Origin: Argopecten irradians
Taxonomy: Eukaryota > Mollusca > Bivalvia > Pectinida > Pectinidae
Assembly (NCBI RefSeq): GCF_041381155.1
Contig: NC_091145.1
Location: 39,323,882 to 39,387,881, forward strand
DNA length: 64,000 nucleotides
Direction: 5' to 3'
The notes under the pieces were generated by a model. The model was not told where the DNA came from, made no database searches, and saw only the letters and a program-made list of their open reading frames with translations. How positions within the stretch are numbered: position 1 is the stretch's first letter; every line of letters begins with the position of its first letter. Positions 24,604 through 41,500 of the stretch are shown here, in pieces. Position numbers and translations under genes: made by a program.

Positions 24604-26404
24604 TAGGCCATGGGCTAGAAAGGTCCCACATGCAACCCCCACCCCCAAACCTCCGAACCAATATTTTTCTGAACTCTTATGACTCACTGATCACAATTCA
24701 AAATGTTAACATTCCATTAGTTGGGATGAACTTCCGGTTATGACGTCATCAAGGTGGCAACCATCTTAGAATTTCACTAAAAATTGAAAAATAGTCATTA
24801 CATTGACATTTTTCTACCGAAGTAGACAAATGAGGTATCAAAATGACCACAATAGAATAACAAATACATAGTAGGACCAAATAATCCAATATATGTAGTG
24901 ATTTCTTCGCAGGAAATGAAAAAATCGGATTTTAAGTTCAAAAATGCCAAGTGTGGAAAAATCAGACCAATGAAAAACATGACCTCGACGATATCACCTG
25001 TGCCATCTATAGTTGCACGATTGCGAGGGTCCACAAGGTTGATGAATGGTGCTTCATACGAATTAATGAGCTATGTGCTAATTCTACCATTCGAAGAATG
25101 TGGATCTGGTGTGATTTTCATTTTGCCGGAGAAGTCTGAAACAGCATATATGATATGTTATAATCTGAGGGAGATCCCACAACCCTGAACCTGTTGTTGT
25201 TGATATGAACTTTGGCTCTGGATGGGTCATGAACAGAACAACACTGATGATGTAGTGTCACATCAGTTCATCGACATCGAAGACGACACTCTGGCTTTCG
25301 ACGAATTGAATACTGATATCCCATTACTCTGATGAGGACTGCATGTACCAGCTACCAGATATGCGGAGTCTCTTCAGTGGATAGAGCAGTGAGGCGAGAA
25401 AGCACGTACAATGATAATGGTCATCATTCAGAACAATGGTTATCATTCAGAACCAGTGAAAGAAATATGTGACATTGTAGTAACCATCCGACATTTTGCT
25501 AATGCTATATATGCATAGGAAATAAACAATGAATGTGCTCATTTTCAAAGACACAAACATTTTGGAAACTGTTAATGACATTAACGGAAACACAGGCTTA
25601 GCTTACATTTTTACAACTGTTAGCTTAGGTTACATTTTGGAAATATTTGTTACGCTATCAGAAGGTGTTGTGCTGTAATAATTATTTTTGTGACGCTGCT
25701 AGTCTACAAAATTTCAAACATGAAAATGGATTATGTTAGACAATTTTGAAGTTAAGAAACTATGACTATCACCTAGATACTTTGTCTTATTTCTACTTAT
25801 AAATCGTCAATAGTCAATATTCTATTTAAGAAATTATAATACACCAGAAAACTGTAGTATCAGCGGTTTGGAGTTCGAAAAATAGTATATGCCCTGTATA
25901 TATACGCTCCCGGTGATGTTTTGTAAACCTAATGATGGTATAAAGATAATTCTCTTTTGCATTTCTATATATTTTATTGTTTTACTGATTGATAAGAGGT
26001 CAAATAACTGTTTATAGTTTGTGTTGGGAATGATTTTTGCTGCGTCAAGCCAAATATGAAAAATTTGCTAAAAATTACCATTTGTTGAGCTTAAAATCCG
26101 ACTTTTTCATTTCCTGCGAAAAAATCGCTACAGATATTGGATTATTTGGTCCTGATATGTATTTGTAGTTCTGTTGTGGTCATTTTGATACCTCATTTGT
26201 CTACTTCGAGTAAAAAATGTCAATGTTATGACTATTTTTCAATTTTTAGTTAAATTCGAGATCTATGGCAACCATCTTGATGACGTCATAACCGGACGTT
26301 CATACCAACATATGCAATGTTAACATTTTGATTTGTGATCAGTGGGTCACAAGGTTTGGGGGGGGGGGGGGGGTGAATGTGGGACCCTCCTAGCCCATGG
26401 CCTA
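24604..26404. mobile_element. DNA-transposon-like element with ~340-bp terminal inverted repeats
   Basis: The left arm begins TAGGCCATGGGCTAGAAAGG and the right arm ends CCTCCTAGCCCATGGCCTA. The arms match in inverted orientation for about 340 bp, to roughly 24945 and 26080, including TATGACGTCATCAAG and GAGGTATCAAAATGACC. TA at both ends is a possible target duplication. The ~1.1-kb interior has no recognised transposase. Its longest open frame (24898-25188) matches no family I know. It is best seen as a non-autonomous foldback or MITE-like element. The arms differ by perhaps 10-15%, so it is not fresh. Confidence 0.8.
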
Positions 26405-26462
26405 ATACTTTCAAATAAATATAGTCTACTCCCTCATGGAGGAGGACGTGTCACACAAACTC

Positions 26463-26500
26463 GAACCTTTGAAGGCCAATGGGCCTCTTGTTATCCGTAA
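26463..26500 (-). repeat. Trace of an ACAAGAGGCCC element end
   Basis: Read on the reverse strand this gives AACAAGAGGCCCATTGGCC, the 5' signature of the elements at 35.7, 48.5 and 50.8 kb. The remainder of such an element is not recognisable nearby. Confidence 0.35.
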
Positions 26501-26819
26501 GACATGGTTTACAGTCTTTGCTTTCGTGTAAAAAATTGACAAAGGGTAAACGTTTTCTTGGTGTAATAACTAACAAAGTCTGTTTATACTTAACACAAAA
26601 CCGTGTCGACTGTCTCTGAGGCTGCGCTCCACTGTTTATCATGATCATTCTCCGTTGGTAGATTTATGTTGACAGGCCAGTAGAAATGTTGAATGTATAT
26701 TGTTTGGTTAATGAAGTCAAAATTGGTGTAGATCAGAAGACAAAGCATTCTTGTTGTTTTTCTGCCTTTTTCTCTTTATAATTCTATCTAATTGTGCAGA
26801 AAGTGCGCTACAGTTTATC

Positions 26820-27153
26820 GTATTAAAATACAGATCCCTATAACTAATCCGTTCAATAGAGGATCTGACAACATCCCATTTCGGGTGACGTTATGGTGAC
26901 CTTTATACCACCTGTACTTCAGATCATCAATTGTAAACGACATTTCGTCCCAGTATGTACAGTATATACATTAAGCTTTATTGTGCTTTTTGGACGAGAT
27001 GACCACCTTCACGAAAATGATTTTTACAACATTTTCAAACAGTTTCGTCCCCAGTCAAGATTCTGCCATTTTCATCAGAACGTGATCCCTAATGGGATGT
27101 TGTCAGATCCCCTTATCAAACGTAGTGGTAATAAAGGATCTGTATTTTAATCA
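26820..27153. mobile_element. MITE with ~60-bp imperfect inverted ends
   Basis: The left end TTAAAATACAGATCC...GGATCTGACAACATCCCATT (26822-26880) is mirrored by AATGGGATGTTGTCAGATCC...GGATCTGTATTTTAA at 27091-27150. Total length is about 330 bp. The interior is unique, and the short open frame across it (26893-27150) is not a gene. Confidence 0.8.
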
Positions 27154-28343
27154 GATCGGTCGTATTAGTAAAGTAACTCGTGGAATTGGATTTGTTGTGA
27201 AGAATACAGAGTTTTGTCTGATTTGATATCAATAATGAATTTTAAAGTCAGATTACATTTAGTCATATTTTGGGCCAAGCCAACTGTACGTTAAAATATT
27301 ACCCGCGTTTGGTGCAAATGCGAATGTAGATTGTATTTGTCTGGCTTTAAAGCTAAAATAGATGTTGTAAACATTTATTAACTTTACTATCAATTTTTAT
27401 ACATTTTACGGGGTTTGAAATGATACTTGAATGTATAATCATCTTTGTAACTAGCTGCCATACAAACTTAACCGTTTGAGTGTGTGTGTGTGTGCGTTAA
27501 CACCGGCCCATGTTGTATACGTATGAACGTCACCTATATACTGTTTAGGACAGTAAGAACACACTAACAGTATAGTAGGTTTTGGATGAACAATTCTTGC
27601 GCTTTTACTAATGCTTTGTCTTATATATCTTTGACGGATGGCGTTTTTTTCTTTCTATCTACAGAGTGAAGCTATGTGTTATTTGTAAGGACAGTCCAAT
27701 TACTGATCCTCTGAATATTTTTTTTACGTAGAACTAGAAAACCAACGCAAAAACAGACAATGGGTAACATTTATTTTATAACAATGTAGTGTCATCACGT
27801 CATCTAGTAAGAAAAAATGCAAAATAAGACAGCAATTGTGCGACTTTGACACAAAATAACGGAAAACGATTCAATCAAGTGATTATTCAAACTAAAAAAA
27901 ACTATAAAAGGAGAAACGTAGATGAATCTGCCTGAAATCATTTGTTCAGGACTTACTTGTTACCTCCGTTGTCGTTATTGACTAAGCACTATGCGCCTGA
28001 ACATATGATTTCGATCAGATTGTATATGTCACCATAGAGTTCCTAAACAAGTTTAAGGAGTACAGATCCAGCAGTTACAAGAGAGTTAGCGCAGCTCCAT
28101 CAACGACATCCGCCTCAAGTCTGGGTAAAAACAGTCACAGTATTTCAAACATAAGAGTATTATTTGATTGCCATGTAGTTCCTATATACATGTATATGTA
28201 CATTTGTCCATGTTAATAAGTTATTTCAGTATTCAAATTTGATGACTGCCTATATGAGTAAAGCCAAGTGGTGAGCGAAATAATTTCCATTAATTTTAAG
28301 CACTATTCACTGTCCACACTAGGCGCATTAGAAAACTCACTAT
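27154..28343. other. Intergenic sequence left of the BTB gene
   Basis: AT-rich, with a short GT run near 27480. The only coding-like signal is the candidate exon at 28019-28124. The segment next to 28343 probably includes the BTB 3' UTR. Confidence 0.5.
28019..28124 (+). CDS. Possible orphan exon, + strand
   Basis: 106 nt open between TTTCGATCAG and CTGG|GTAAAA, encoding IVYVTIEFLNKFKEYRSSSY followed by a Ser/Ala/Thr-rich end. No family is recognised. It faces the opposite way to the adjacent BTB gene. It could be a chance open frame or an exon of an unannotated + strand gene. Confidence 0.25.
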
Positions 28344-33851
<5,508 letters not shown>

Positions 33852-35675
33852 TTTTGCTGCGTCTATAATCCGATATCATGGGTCTACTATATGATATCGT
33901 CTGATGAAGCGATGTGTTGATCTGTGTATATATTAGATACCATCACCGACCACGGGTTATATTGATATACATACTCAACACAGAAGTGGTTTATAAAACG
34001 CGCAGGTAAACAACTCACCTGTGTTCAGGTAGAATAAAAATTAATCAAGTTTTATTTATTGACAAAGTATATTTGCCATGTTCTTCAAGTCATCTCCGTC
34101 AATACACACAAATTGTCTGATCTTTACACTGTAGGAATCTTATCTCGGCTTTGTAGGTAAACCCATTACAGCGCTATAGGATAGTGACAGTCTGCCTGAA
34201 TGCACTTTTTCAGTGGCCAAGGATAATCCACGACTAGCTGCTCTATACAGCTCTGAAGCTCTCCCGTAAACACCAATAAAAGGACAGTCAGTGTCCATGA
34301 AGTTACAAACATGTCTTTTACGAGTAATTGAACGTTTTAGATAGCGTTATTGATCCATGAAAGTTTACAGTGGCCCCAGCCCCAAAAGGTCTTAGTTATA
34401 GCTCACGTTAATGAAAATGACTAATTACTTTTTGAGAAATATCTAAATGATTAAAAACTCTTTGACACGGCACCTTGATGCGTGATAACATTCACAAAGC
34501 GTTTTGTTAGACAATCTTAGTTTCGTCAGGCTTTCCGCAGCGATGATCATATACTGATCATGAGTTTGTAATGTATTTTGGTTATTTAAACGTTTCCCTT
34601 TTTAATCTTCCGTTTTATTGTAGAAGGGGTCCTGACGTTCTAGGTTAATATGTATGACACTCCCCAGATTATGGTGTTGATACATTTAAAGCACTTAAAT
34701 CTTCAATAACACCTGTACATTATTTGTGTGTACCTGCCCGACTGGCCATAGTGGTGGTGTTTACATGTATAGTTACGTTATTGTTTACATAAACCCGCTG
34801 ATTTTACAACAAAGTGATATCGATGTATACACAGCAGAACACATCAGAACAAAAATGGTGAAAATATATAAGCAATCATCTTAAATTATTTAAAGGCGAA
34901 AATAGCGACGGTTTCCCTGTGACAATGGAGACAGTAGCTGCAATATTGATAATGCTGTAGACAGTATATACAGTGTATCATTAGTCTATTAGCTTACACG
35001 CCATATAAATCGACCGTCAATATCTATTGTAATCCATCATTCTAGACTCTGCAGCTGAACTTCACGAAAGGGATATATACTTTCTGTCAATTTCCTGATA
35101 AACTTTTCGTTAGGTGGCGATATTGATTCTGTTCGGTTTTGCTGCGATACATTACAAATTATATTCGTTTGGAATTCTACAAGTTCTAAACTCATCAAAA
35201 TTTTCACCTTTATTGCTATATATTACGAACAATTAATCTGTACTGTGACACAGTGTAGATAACATTACTTTGACGAACTAAAGGGTCATGCTGTATATAT
35301 GCCGAAAGGTCGCAATCCCCTCGCCTAAAGGACCTATGTACATCGTATGATGTTCCAGTACCTTATACTAATGTTTTCTTTCTGAAGCTAAACATATATA
35401 TACAAACATAATACACAAAATACATATCCTGTAACAATGAAATACTGACGTGATAAGTTTTGAAGCCTAATCGATACTAAGATTACCCTCGAAAATATTG
35501 GTCTTTCATAGAAGTGATTAATAGTCACACATCTAATTATAACATGCTTGCACAAAAGAGAGACTCGCACCGGTAAAATTGAGTTTTTTCCCCGATTGAC
35601 AGCACATACTATAAATGTATGTTTTTATGTAACGGAATCGAGTACTTTACCAGAGAGCACGTGTTCCCATACCTA
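33852..35675. other. Region upstream of the BTB gene
   Basis: It should contain the BTB promoter and 5' UTR. I see no clear TATA or initiator arrangement, other gene or repeat. Confidence 0.5.
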
Positions 35676-37378
35676 GCAAGAGGCCCAGAGGGCCTGTATC
35701 GCTCACCTGTTTTTTTTTCTTTGAGAAATTATGTAATTTAGTAATTAGGCCTAGTGATTGACCCCACGAATTGTTTAATTTTGAATCCTAACCATACGGG
35801 ATTGTTCCGAAATTAATGTTACTTGCGCAATATCTCGTGGAAATCGTGCTAAATGGGCTTAAAACTACCTCGTGGCGATAGCGTGATATCTGAAGCGTGA
35901 TATAAGTAAATATCTCGCTCACAATTACACTGACCTTGGTGCTGTGTACATTGTTTTGTAGCGCAATCGTTACACTCTATACAAATATGGTTGGCAAGAG
36001 AGTTGAAAACGTAATTGAAATTAGGGCCTATATCAAACGTAGGTCTCTACTTGGCTTAAAGCCGGTGGATATTCATCGTGAGGTGTGTGATATATATGGG
36101 AAGGGTCAAATGTCATATATGACTATATGTAGGTGGGTTGCTCGATTTAAGTCGGGACACCAGCAGCTTAAAGATGCTGCCCACACAGGTCGCACTGCAA
36201 CAACAACAGCAAAGCAAAACATTGAACTAATTCGGCAAATCCTTGAAAAAGATGCAAGGTACACTGTCCGGCAGTTAGCTAAAATGACAGGCTTGTCTTT
36301 AGCACGTATTCATTGCATCTTACGCTGGGCAAGAGCAATGCCAGGTGGATACCCCATTTACTAACTGACAACCGAAAGAGGTCCCGGGTTGACAAGGCCA
36401 AATCCTTATTGAAGAAATACCCAAAATAAAGCAAAAAGGCTTTTGATAATTTGGTCACAGGTGATGAAACATGGGTGTATTTTTTCGAACCCAAAAGAAA
36501 ATGCTCTAATCGAATCTGGGAAAGCAAAAACGCCAGGCGCCCTAGCATTGCTAAAAGAATACGCACCGTGAGGAAGGTTTTGTATGTCATATTCTTTGAT
36601 AACAAGGGTCCAATCACTCAAATCTCTGTTCCAAAAGGCAAAACTGTCACAGCGAAGTATTATAGAGACGTTGTACTTCGAAAACTTAAGAAAGTCTTCA
36701 AACGCCGCCGCCCACAGACAGGTTTGAAGTACCTCAGGCTCTTACATGATAATGCGCCAGCACACAAGGGGCGCATTGTAACGGAGTTTTTGAAGGCAAC
36801 AAAGGTCACTGTCCTCCCCCACCCAGCATATTCACCAGACTTGGCCCCCTGTGACTTTTTCTTGTTCCCCAAACTAAAATTTCCCCTGTCTGGAACAAAA
36901 TATAAATCAAGAAATGCCCTTGGCTCTGCCATTTACCAGTATCTTATGAGTATACCAATTTAAGAGTACGAAAACTGTTTCCAAAAGTGGATCGATCCGC
37001 GTTGAAACGATGCATAAATGCAGAGGGGGAGAACTTCGAGGGACAGGGCAAAGTAAAATGATCAGAATTACTTCTATCAAAGAGAAATCACCAAAGTAAC
37101 AATAGTTTTGGAACACCCCTCGTATAATGATGCTATAGATACCATACGAATATGCTATTCAATACATAGTTTCGGAGAAGAAGTAATTTATATGAAAATA
37201 GTAGCCGAATTAACCTTTTTGGCCCCGCGCCTAAGGCCCCAGGGGGTCAGCCCTATCATTTTTACAATTTTGAATCCCCACCCTATACGTATGCTACCGT
37301 TGCATTATGAGTGCTTTCCATGTTTAGTTTCAGAGAAGATGTCGTTTATATGGAAAGCGGCGTTACAAACAGTGACTC
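35676..37378 (+). mobile_element. Helitron-like/HINE-like element, 3' part missing, split by a mariner
   Basis: It begins GCAAGAGGCCCAGAGGGCC and TATCGCTCACCTG, the same 5' signature as the element at 50.8 kb. After the mariner it continues with ATAATGATGCTATAGATACC and one to two units of the TTTATATGGAAA...GGGGGTCAGCCC family. No 3' hairpin is found, so the copy looks truncated around 37378. Confidence 0.7.
35797..37122 (+). mobile_element. mariner-family DNA transposon, 1326 bp, inactivated
   Basis: The ends CGGGATTGTTCCGAAAT and ATTTCGGAAC-like TTTTGGAACACCCCTCG are imperfect inverted repeats, flanked by TA on both sides. The transposase N-terminal helix-turn-helix region is at 35985-36330 (RSLLGLKPVDIHREV; VRQLAKMTGLS). 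The catalytic region follows at 36450-36950 with VTGDETWVY, LLHDNAPAHK and SPDLAPCDFF. The last two Asp are 34 residues apart (DD34D), which defines mariner. The frame is broken once between the halves near 36330, by a TAA at about 36426, by another stop after LMSIPI near 36961, and by a shift before the C-terminal KRCINAEGENFEGQGKVK. Confidence 0.93.
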
Positions 37379-38265
37379 CATTTTTTCCTTTTTCTACAGA
37401 ACACCGTCGTCAAGGAGGGTGAGTACCACTTTCTGTACATGGTGTCCACATTCAGTGTAATAGTTGAATGTCATTGACTACATTCAGATGTAGGTAATGC
37501 TTATAGCATAATAAACCTCAATGCTGCCGTTTTTGCCTGTGGACTGTTCTGAAAATCGGAGGAGACACGATATGATACCTGGGCCCAGTTTCATGAACAT
37601 TTCTGAAATTTAGGGAATTCTTTACGTCAAAATTTCTTAGAAGAAAGGATTACAGAAGTTAAGGAACCTTCCTAAAATATGTAATGCTTTCCTATGGAAA
37701 ATTTTAAGTTAAGGAATTCCTTAAATTTAAGGAATGTTCGTGAAGTTTTAAGCCGATGAAAATGGTTCTTTCAAACAAAATTGAATTATGTCCAGATGTA
37801 GTTCGACAAAAATTAGGTTATTATTCAAGTTCAAAAAGTCGAGATATTTACAAATAGATTAGTTTTATAAATAAATATACCGATTTTCATTTTTTTTTTT
37901 TAAATCTCGTATTTTCTGGAAAAAACCCAATGACTTAAAGTATCAGTCCATCCACCTAATACACAAAATGTATGACAGCATCCATTTTTTATTGAATTGG
38001 GCCACTGTGGAATGTAACATGCATATCAATGTTTATAAGGCCGTTTTGTCAGAAGTGCTCAAACTTCATTCACACAAAACATTGTTGAAAGCTTTTATTC
38101 TTAAGACAGCATATAAATCGATGAAGGGATAATTATAAAAAAGTGATGTTATATTGATAATATAAATATAATTTAACTGTAAACTAAATTTCACATTACA
38201 CGTGAAAGAAAGTGCATTTAAGGTGTATATTGAACAAGCTGCACCAACGCACCGTAACTTTATAT
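37379..38265. other. Intergenic sequence with a foldback repeat
   Basis: Apart from the foldback at 37585-37750, no gene or repeat is recognised. The right part probably contains the 3' UTR of the TMEM45-like gene. Confidence 0.5.
37585..37750. repeat. Short foldback (palindromic) repeat
   Basis: TTCATGAACATTTCTGAAAT near 37592 is mirrored by AAATTTAAGGAATGTTCGTGAA near 37725 (stated here in part), with AGGAATTCC-like phrases inside both arms. Total length is about 165 bp, typical of a MITE. Confidence 0.65.
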
Positions 38266-38504
38266 TCAACATATCAATTTCTGTTCCTGGAATTCTGGAG
38301 ACTTACACCCTATCAGTTTTTCATGTTCCTCTCCCAAATCCTTGGTCTTGTACTCGTACCCCCTTCGACAATACCGGAGGTACATCGCTGTATAACACAC
38401 TATACAAATGATAAGATCCAGGAGGATGTGACCGCCGAACAAAGCCACCAACATGTGTATGTTACGGGGATCCGACTGATCCCAGTGCTGGTTAGGGGAA
38501 TCTC
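38266..38504 (-). CDS. TMEM45-like terminal exon
   Basis: 239 nt from the reverse-strand acceptor GTTTTGTGTTTCAG to TGA. It encodes DSPNQHWDQSDPRNIHMLVA, a hydrophobic helix (GGHILLDLIICIVCYTAMYL), a basic stop-transfer RYCRRGYEYK and a 30-residue hydrophilic tail. The frame is undamaged. Confidence 0.85.
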
Positions 38505-41500
38505 CTGAAACACAAAACTAGGACTGAATTAAAAATAAATGTTTATAGTTGTTAAATGATCGTTATCATGTAAATGTTACATAAAGAATGAATGCATGCA
38601 TTGTGTTCCTGGATACAGAATAGAGGAAAACACGTTATCAGAAAAAACAATAACAGCATTGAAATATGATGAAGTGATATTTTCCGTTCGTAGAGATGTT
38701 TGATTGTTTAAAGCAGTAAGATAACACTATTCTATACTTCAAAATCATGGCGTAGACATATGATTCTGACTGCAGCCAACCATGTAACGATATTCTTGTT
38801 AAAGGGACATTTCCGTCTAATAGTGCATTAAAAGTTGTACTATGTAGGTTATTGCTAAAAAAGGTAAAAAATAGATGTCATCGCAACAATAAAGGTCAAT
38901 GCTATAAAGGAGATACGCAAATAGATGTCATCGTAGTAATGTAGGTCAATGCTAGAAAGGGGTCACATAAATAGATGTCATCGAAACAATGTAGGTCAAT
39001 GCTAGAAAGGGGTCACATAAATAGATGTCATCGTAGTAATGTAGGTCAATGCTAGAAAGGGGTCACATAAATAGATGTCATCGTAGTAATGTAGGTCAAT
39101 GCTAGAAAGGGGTCACATAAATAGATGTCATCGTAGTAATGTAGGTCAATGCTAGAAAGGGGTCACATAAATAGATGTCATCGTAGTAATGTAGATCAAT
39201 GCTAGAAAGGGGTCACATAAATAGATGTCATCGAAACAATGTAGGTCAATGCTAGAAAGGGGTCACATAAATAGATGTCATCGTAGTAATGTAGGTCAAT
39301 GCTAGAAAGGGGTCACATAAATAGATGTCATCGTAGTAATGTAGGTCAATGCTAGAAAGGGGTCACATAAATAGATGTCATCGTAGTAATGTAGGTCAAT
39401 GCTAGAAAGGGGGTACACAAATATATGTCATCGTAGCAATGTAGGTCAATGCTAGAAAGGGGGTACACAAATATATGTCATCGTAGCAATGTAGGTCAAT
39501 GCTAGAAAGGGGTCACATAAATAGATGTCATCGTAGTAATGTAGGTCAATGCTAGAAAGGGGTCACATAAATATATGTCATCGTAGCAATGTAGGTCAAT
39601 GCTAGAAAGGGGTCACATAAATAGATGTCATCGTAGTAATGTAGGTCAATGCTAGAAAGGGGTCACATAAATAGATGTCATCGAAACAATGTAGGTCAAT
39701 GCTAGAAAGGGGTCACATAAATAGATGTCATCGAAACAATGTAGGTCAATGCTAGAAAAGGGGTACACAAATATATGTCATCGAAACAATGTAGGTCAAT
39801 GCAAGAAATATTACATCGTGAACGATGGCCTCGCAGTAATCAACGTATGTAAGCAGCGACCAATTTCATTTTCTTCATTAAACTGCACTTTGTATGCGTT
39901 ATTTCTGGACTTCACCTAGTTTTATCTTTACGTCACATTTCGTTCCGTACTACTGAGAAACGTTTTTACACCCGTAAAGTGCGTACTTACCCGGCACTTC
40001 GTGGCGATCAAAGGCAACGAAAGCCATTTGACAAAACCAGGTTCCTATCAACATGGTACCGATAACCCCGGAATGCTGTGGCGAGAAAACAGCAATAGTT
40101 ATTGTAACGTTCTACGATGAGTAAAGCGGCAACCAGAAACATCACGGAAGACGGCAAGATGTGAATCAGAATTAGGAACTCGTTTTTGTTGTGTCCGCTA
40201 CGGAGACTCACTCCGCTCCAAAAACATAAGCAATTACATTAAAACAAGTATAGAGTTATTTAGCTATTTACCACTAATTCTGAGTTGTTGAGCTATTTAT
40301 CACTAATTCTGAGTGTTGTTGAGCTATTTACCACTAATTCTGAGTGTTGTTGAGCTATTTACCACTAATTCTGAGTTGTTGAGCTATTTACCACTAATTC
40401 TGAGTTGTTGAGCTATTTACCACTAATTCTGAGTTGTTGAGCTATTTACCACTAATTATGAGTTGTTGAGATATTTACCACTTATTCTGAGTTGTTTAGA
40501 TATTTACCACTTATTCTGAGTTGTTGAGATATTTACCACTATTTTGAGTTTGTGCAGCTATTTAGCTATTTGCCACTAATTCTGAGTTGTTGAGCCATTT
40601 ACCACTAATTCTGAGTTGTTGAGATATTTACCATTTATTCTAAAATAGGTAGCTATTTACGACTAATTCTGAGTTTTGTAGCTATTTACCACTAATTCTA
40701 AGTTGTTGAGATATTTACCACTTATTCTGAGTTGTTTATATATTTACCACTAATTCTGAGTTGTGTAGCTATTTACCACCAATTCTGAGTTGTTTAGCTA
40801 TTGAAAACTATATCTGGATTGTGTAGCTATTTACCACTAATTCTGAGTAGTGTAGCTATCTACAATTAATTCTGAGTTGTGTACATTTTTACCAGTAATT
40901 TTTAGTTGTATAGCTATTTACCATTAAATCTAGATTGTGTTGCTATTTACGATGGATTCTGAAATGTGTAGCTATTTACCACCAATTGTGAGTTGTGAAG
41001 ATATTTACCACTAAACTGAGTTGTGTGTGGATATTTACCACTAATTATGGATTGGGTAACTATTTACGATTAATTCTGAGTTGTGGAGCTATTTACGATT
41101 AATTCTGACTTGTATAACTATTTACCACAAATTCTGAGTTGTTGGGCTATTTACCACTAATACTGAGTTATTTGGCTATTTATCATTAAATCTGAGTTGT
41201 GTAGGGATTGACCACTAAATCTTAGTTGTTGAGCTATTTACCACTAATTCTGAGTTGTGTAGCTATTTACGATTAATTCTGAGTTGTGTAGCTATTTACG
41301 ATTAATTCTGAGTTGTGTAGCTATTTACCACTAATACTGAGTTATTTGGCTATTTATCATTAAATCTGAGTTGTGTAGGGATTGACCACTAAATCTTAGT
41401 TGTTAAGCTATTTACCACTAATTCTGAGTTGTGTAGCTATTTACGATTAATTCTGAGTTGTGTAGCTATTTACGATTAATTCTGAGTTGTGTAGCTATTT

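Noticed and set aside
35936-36364. Host gene encoding a helix-turn-helix protein
   Set aside because: It is the N-terminal half of the mariner transposase, inside TA-flanked inverted ends.
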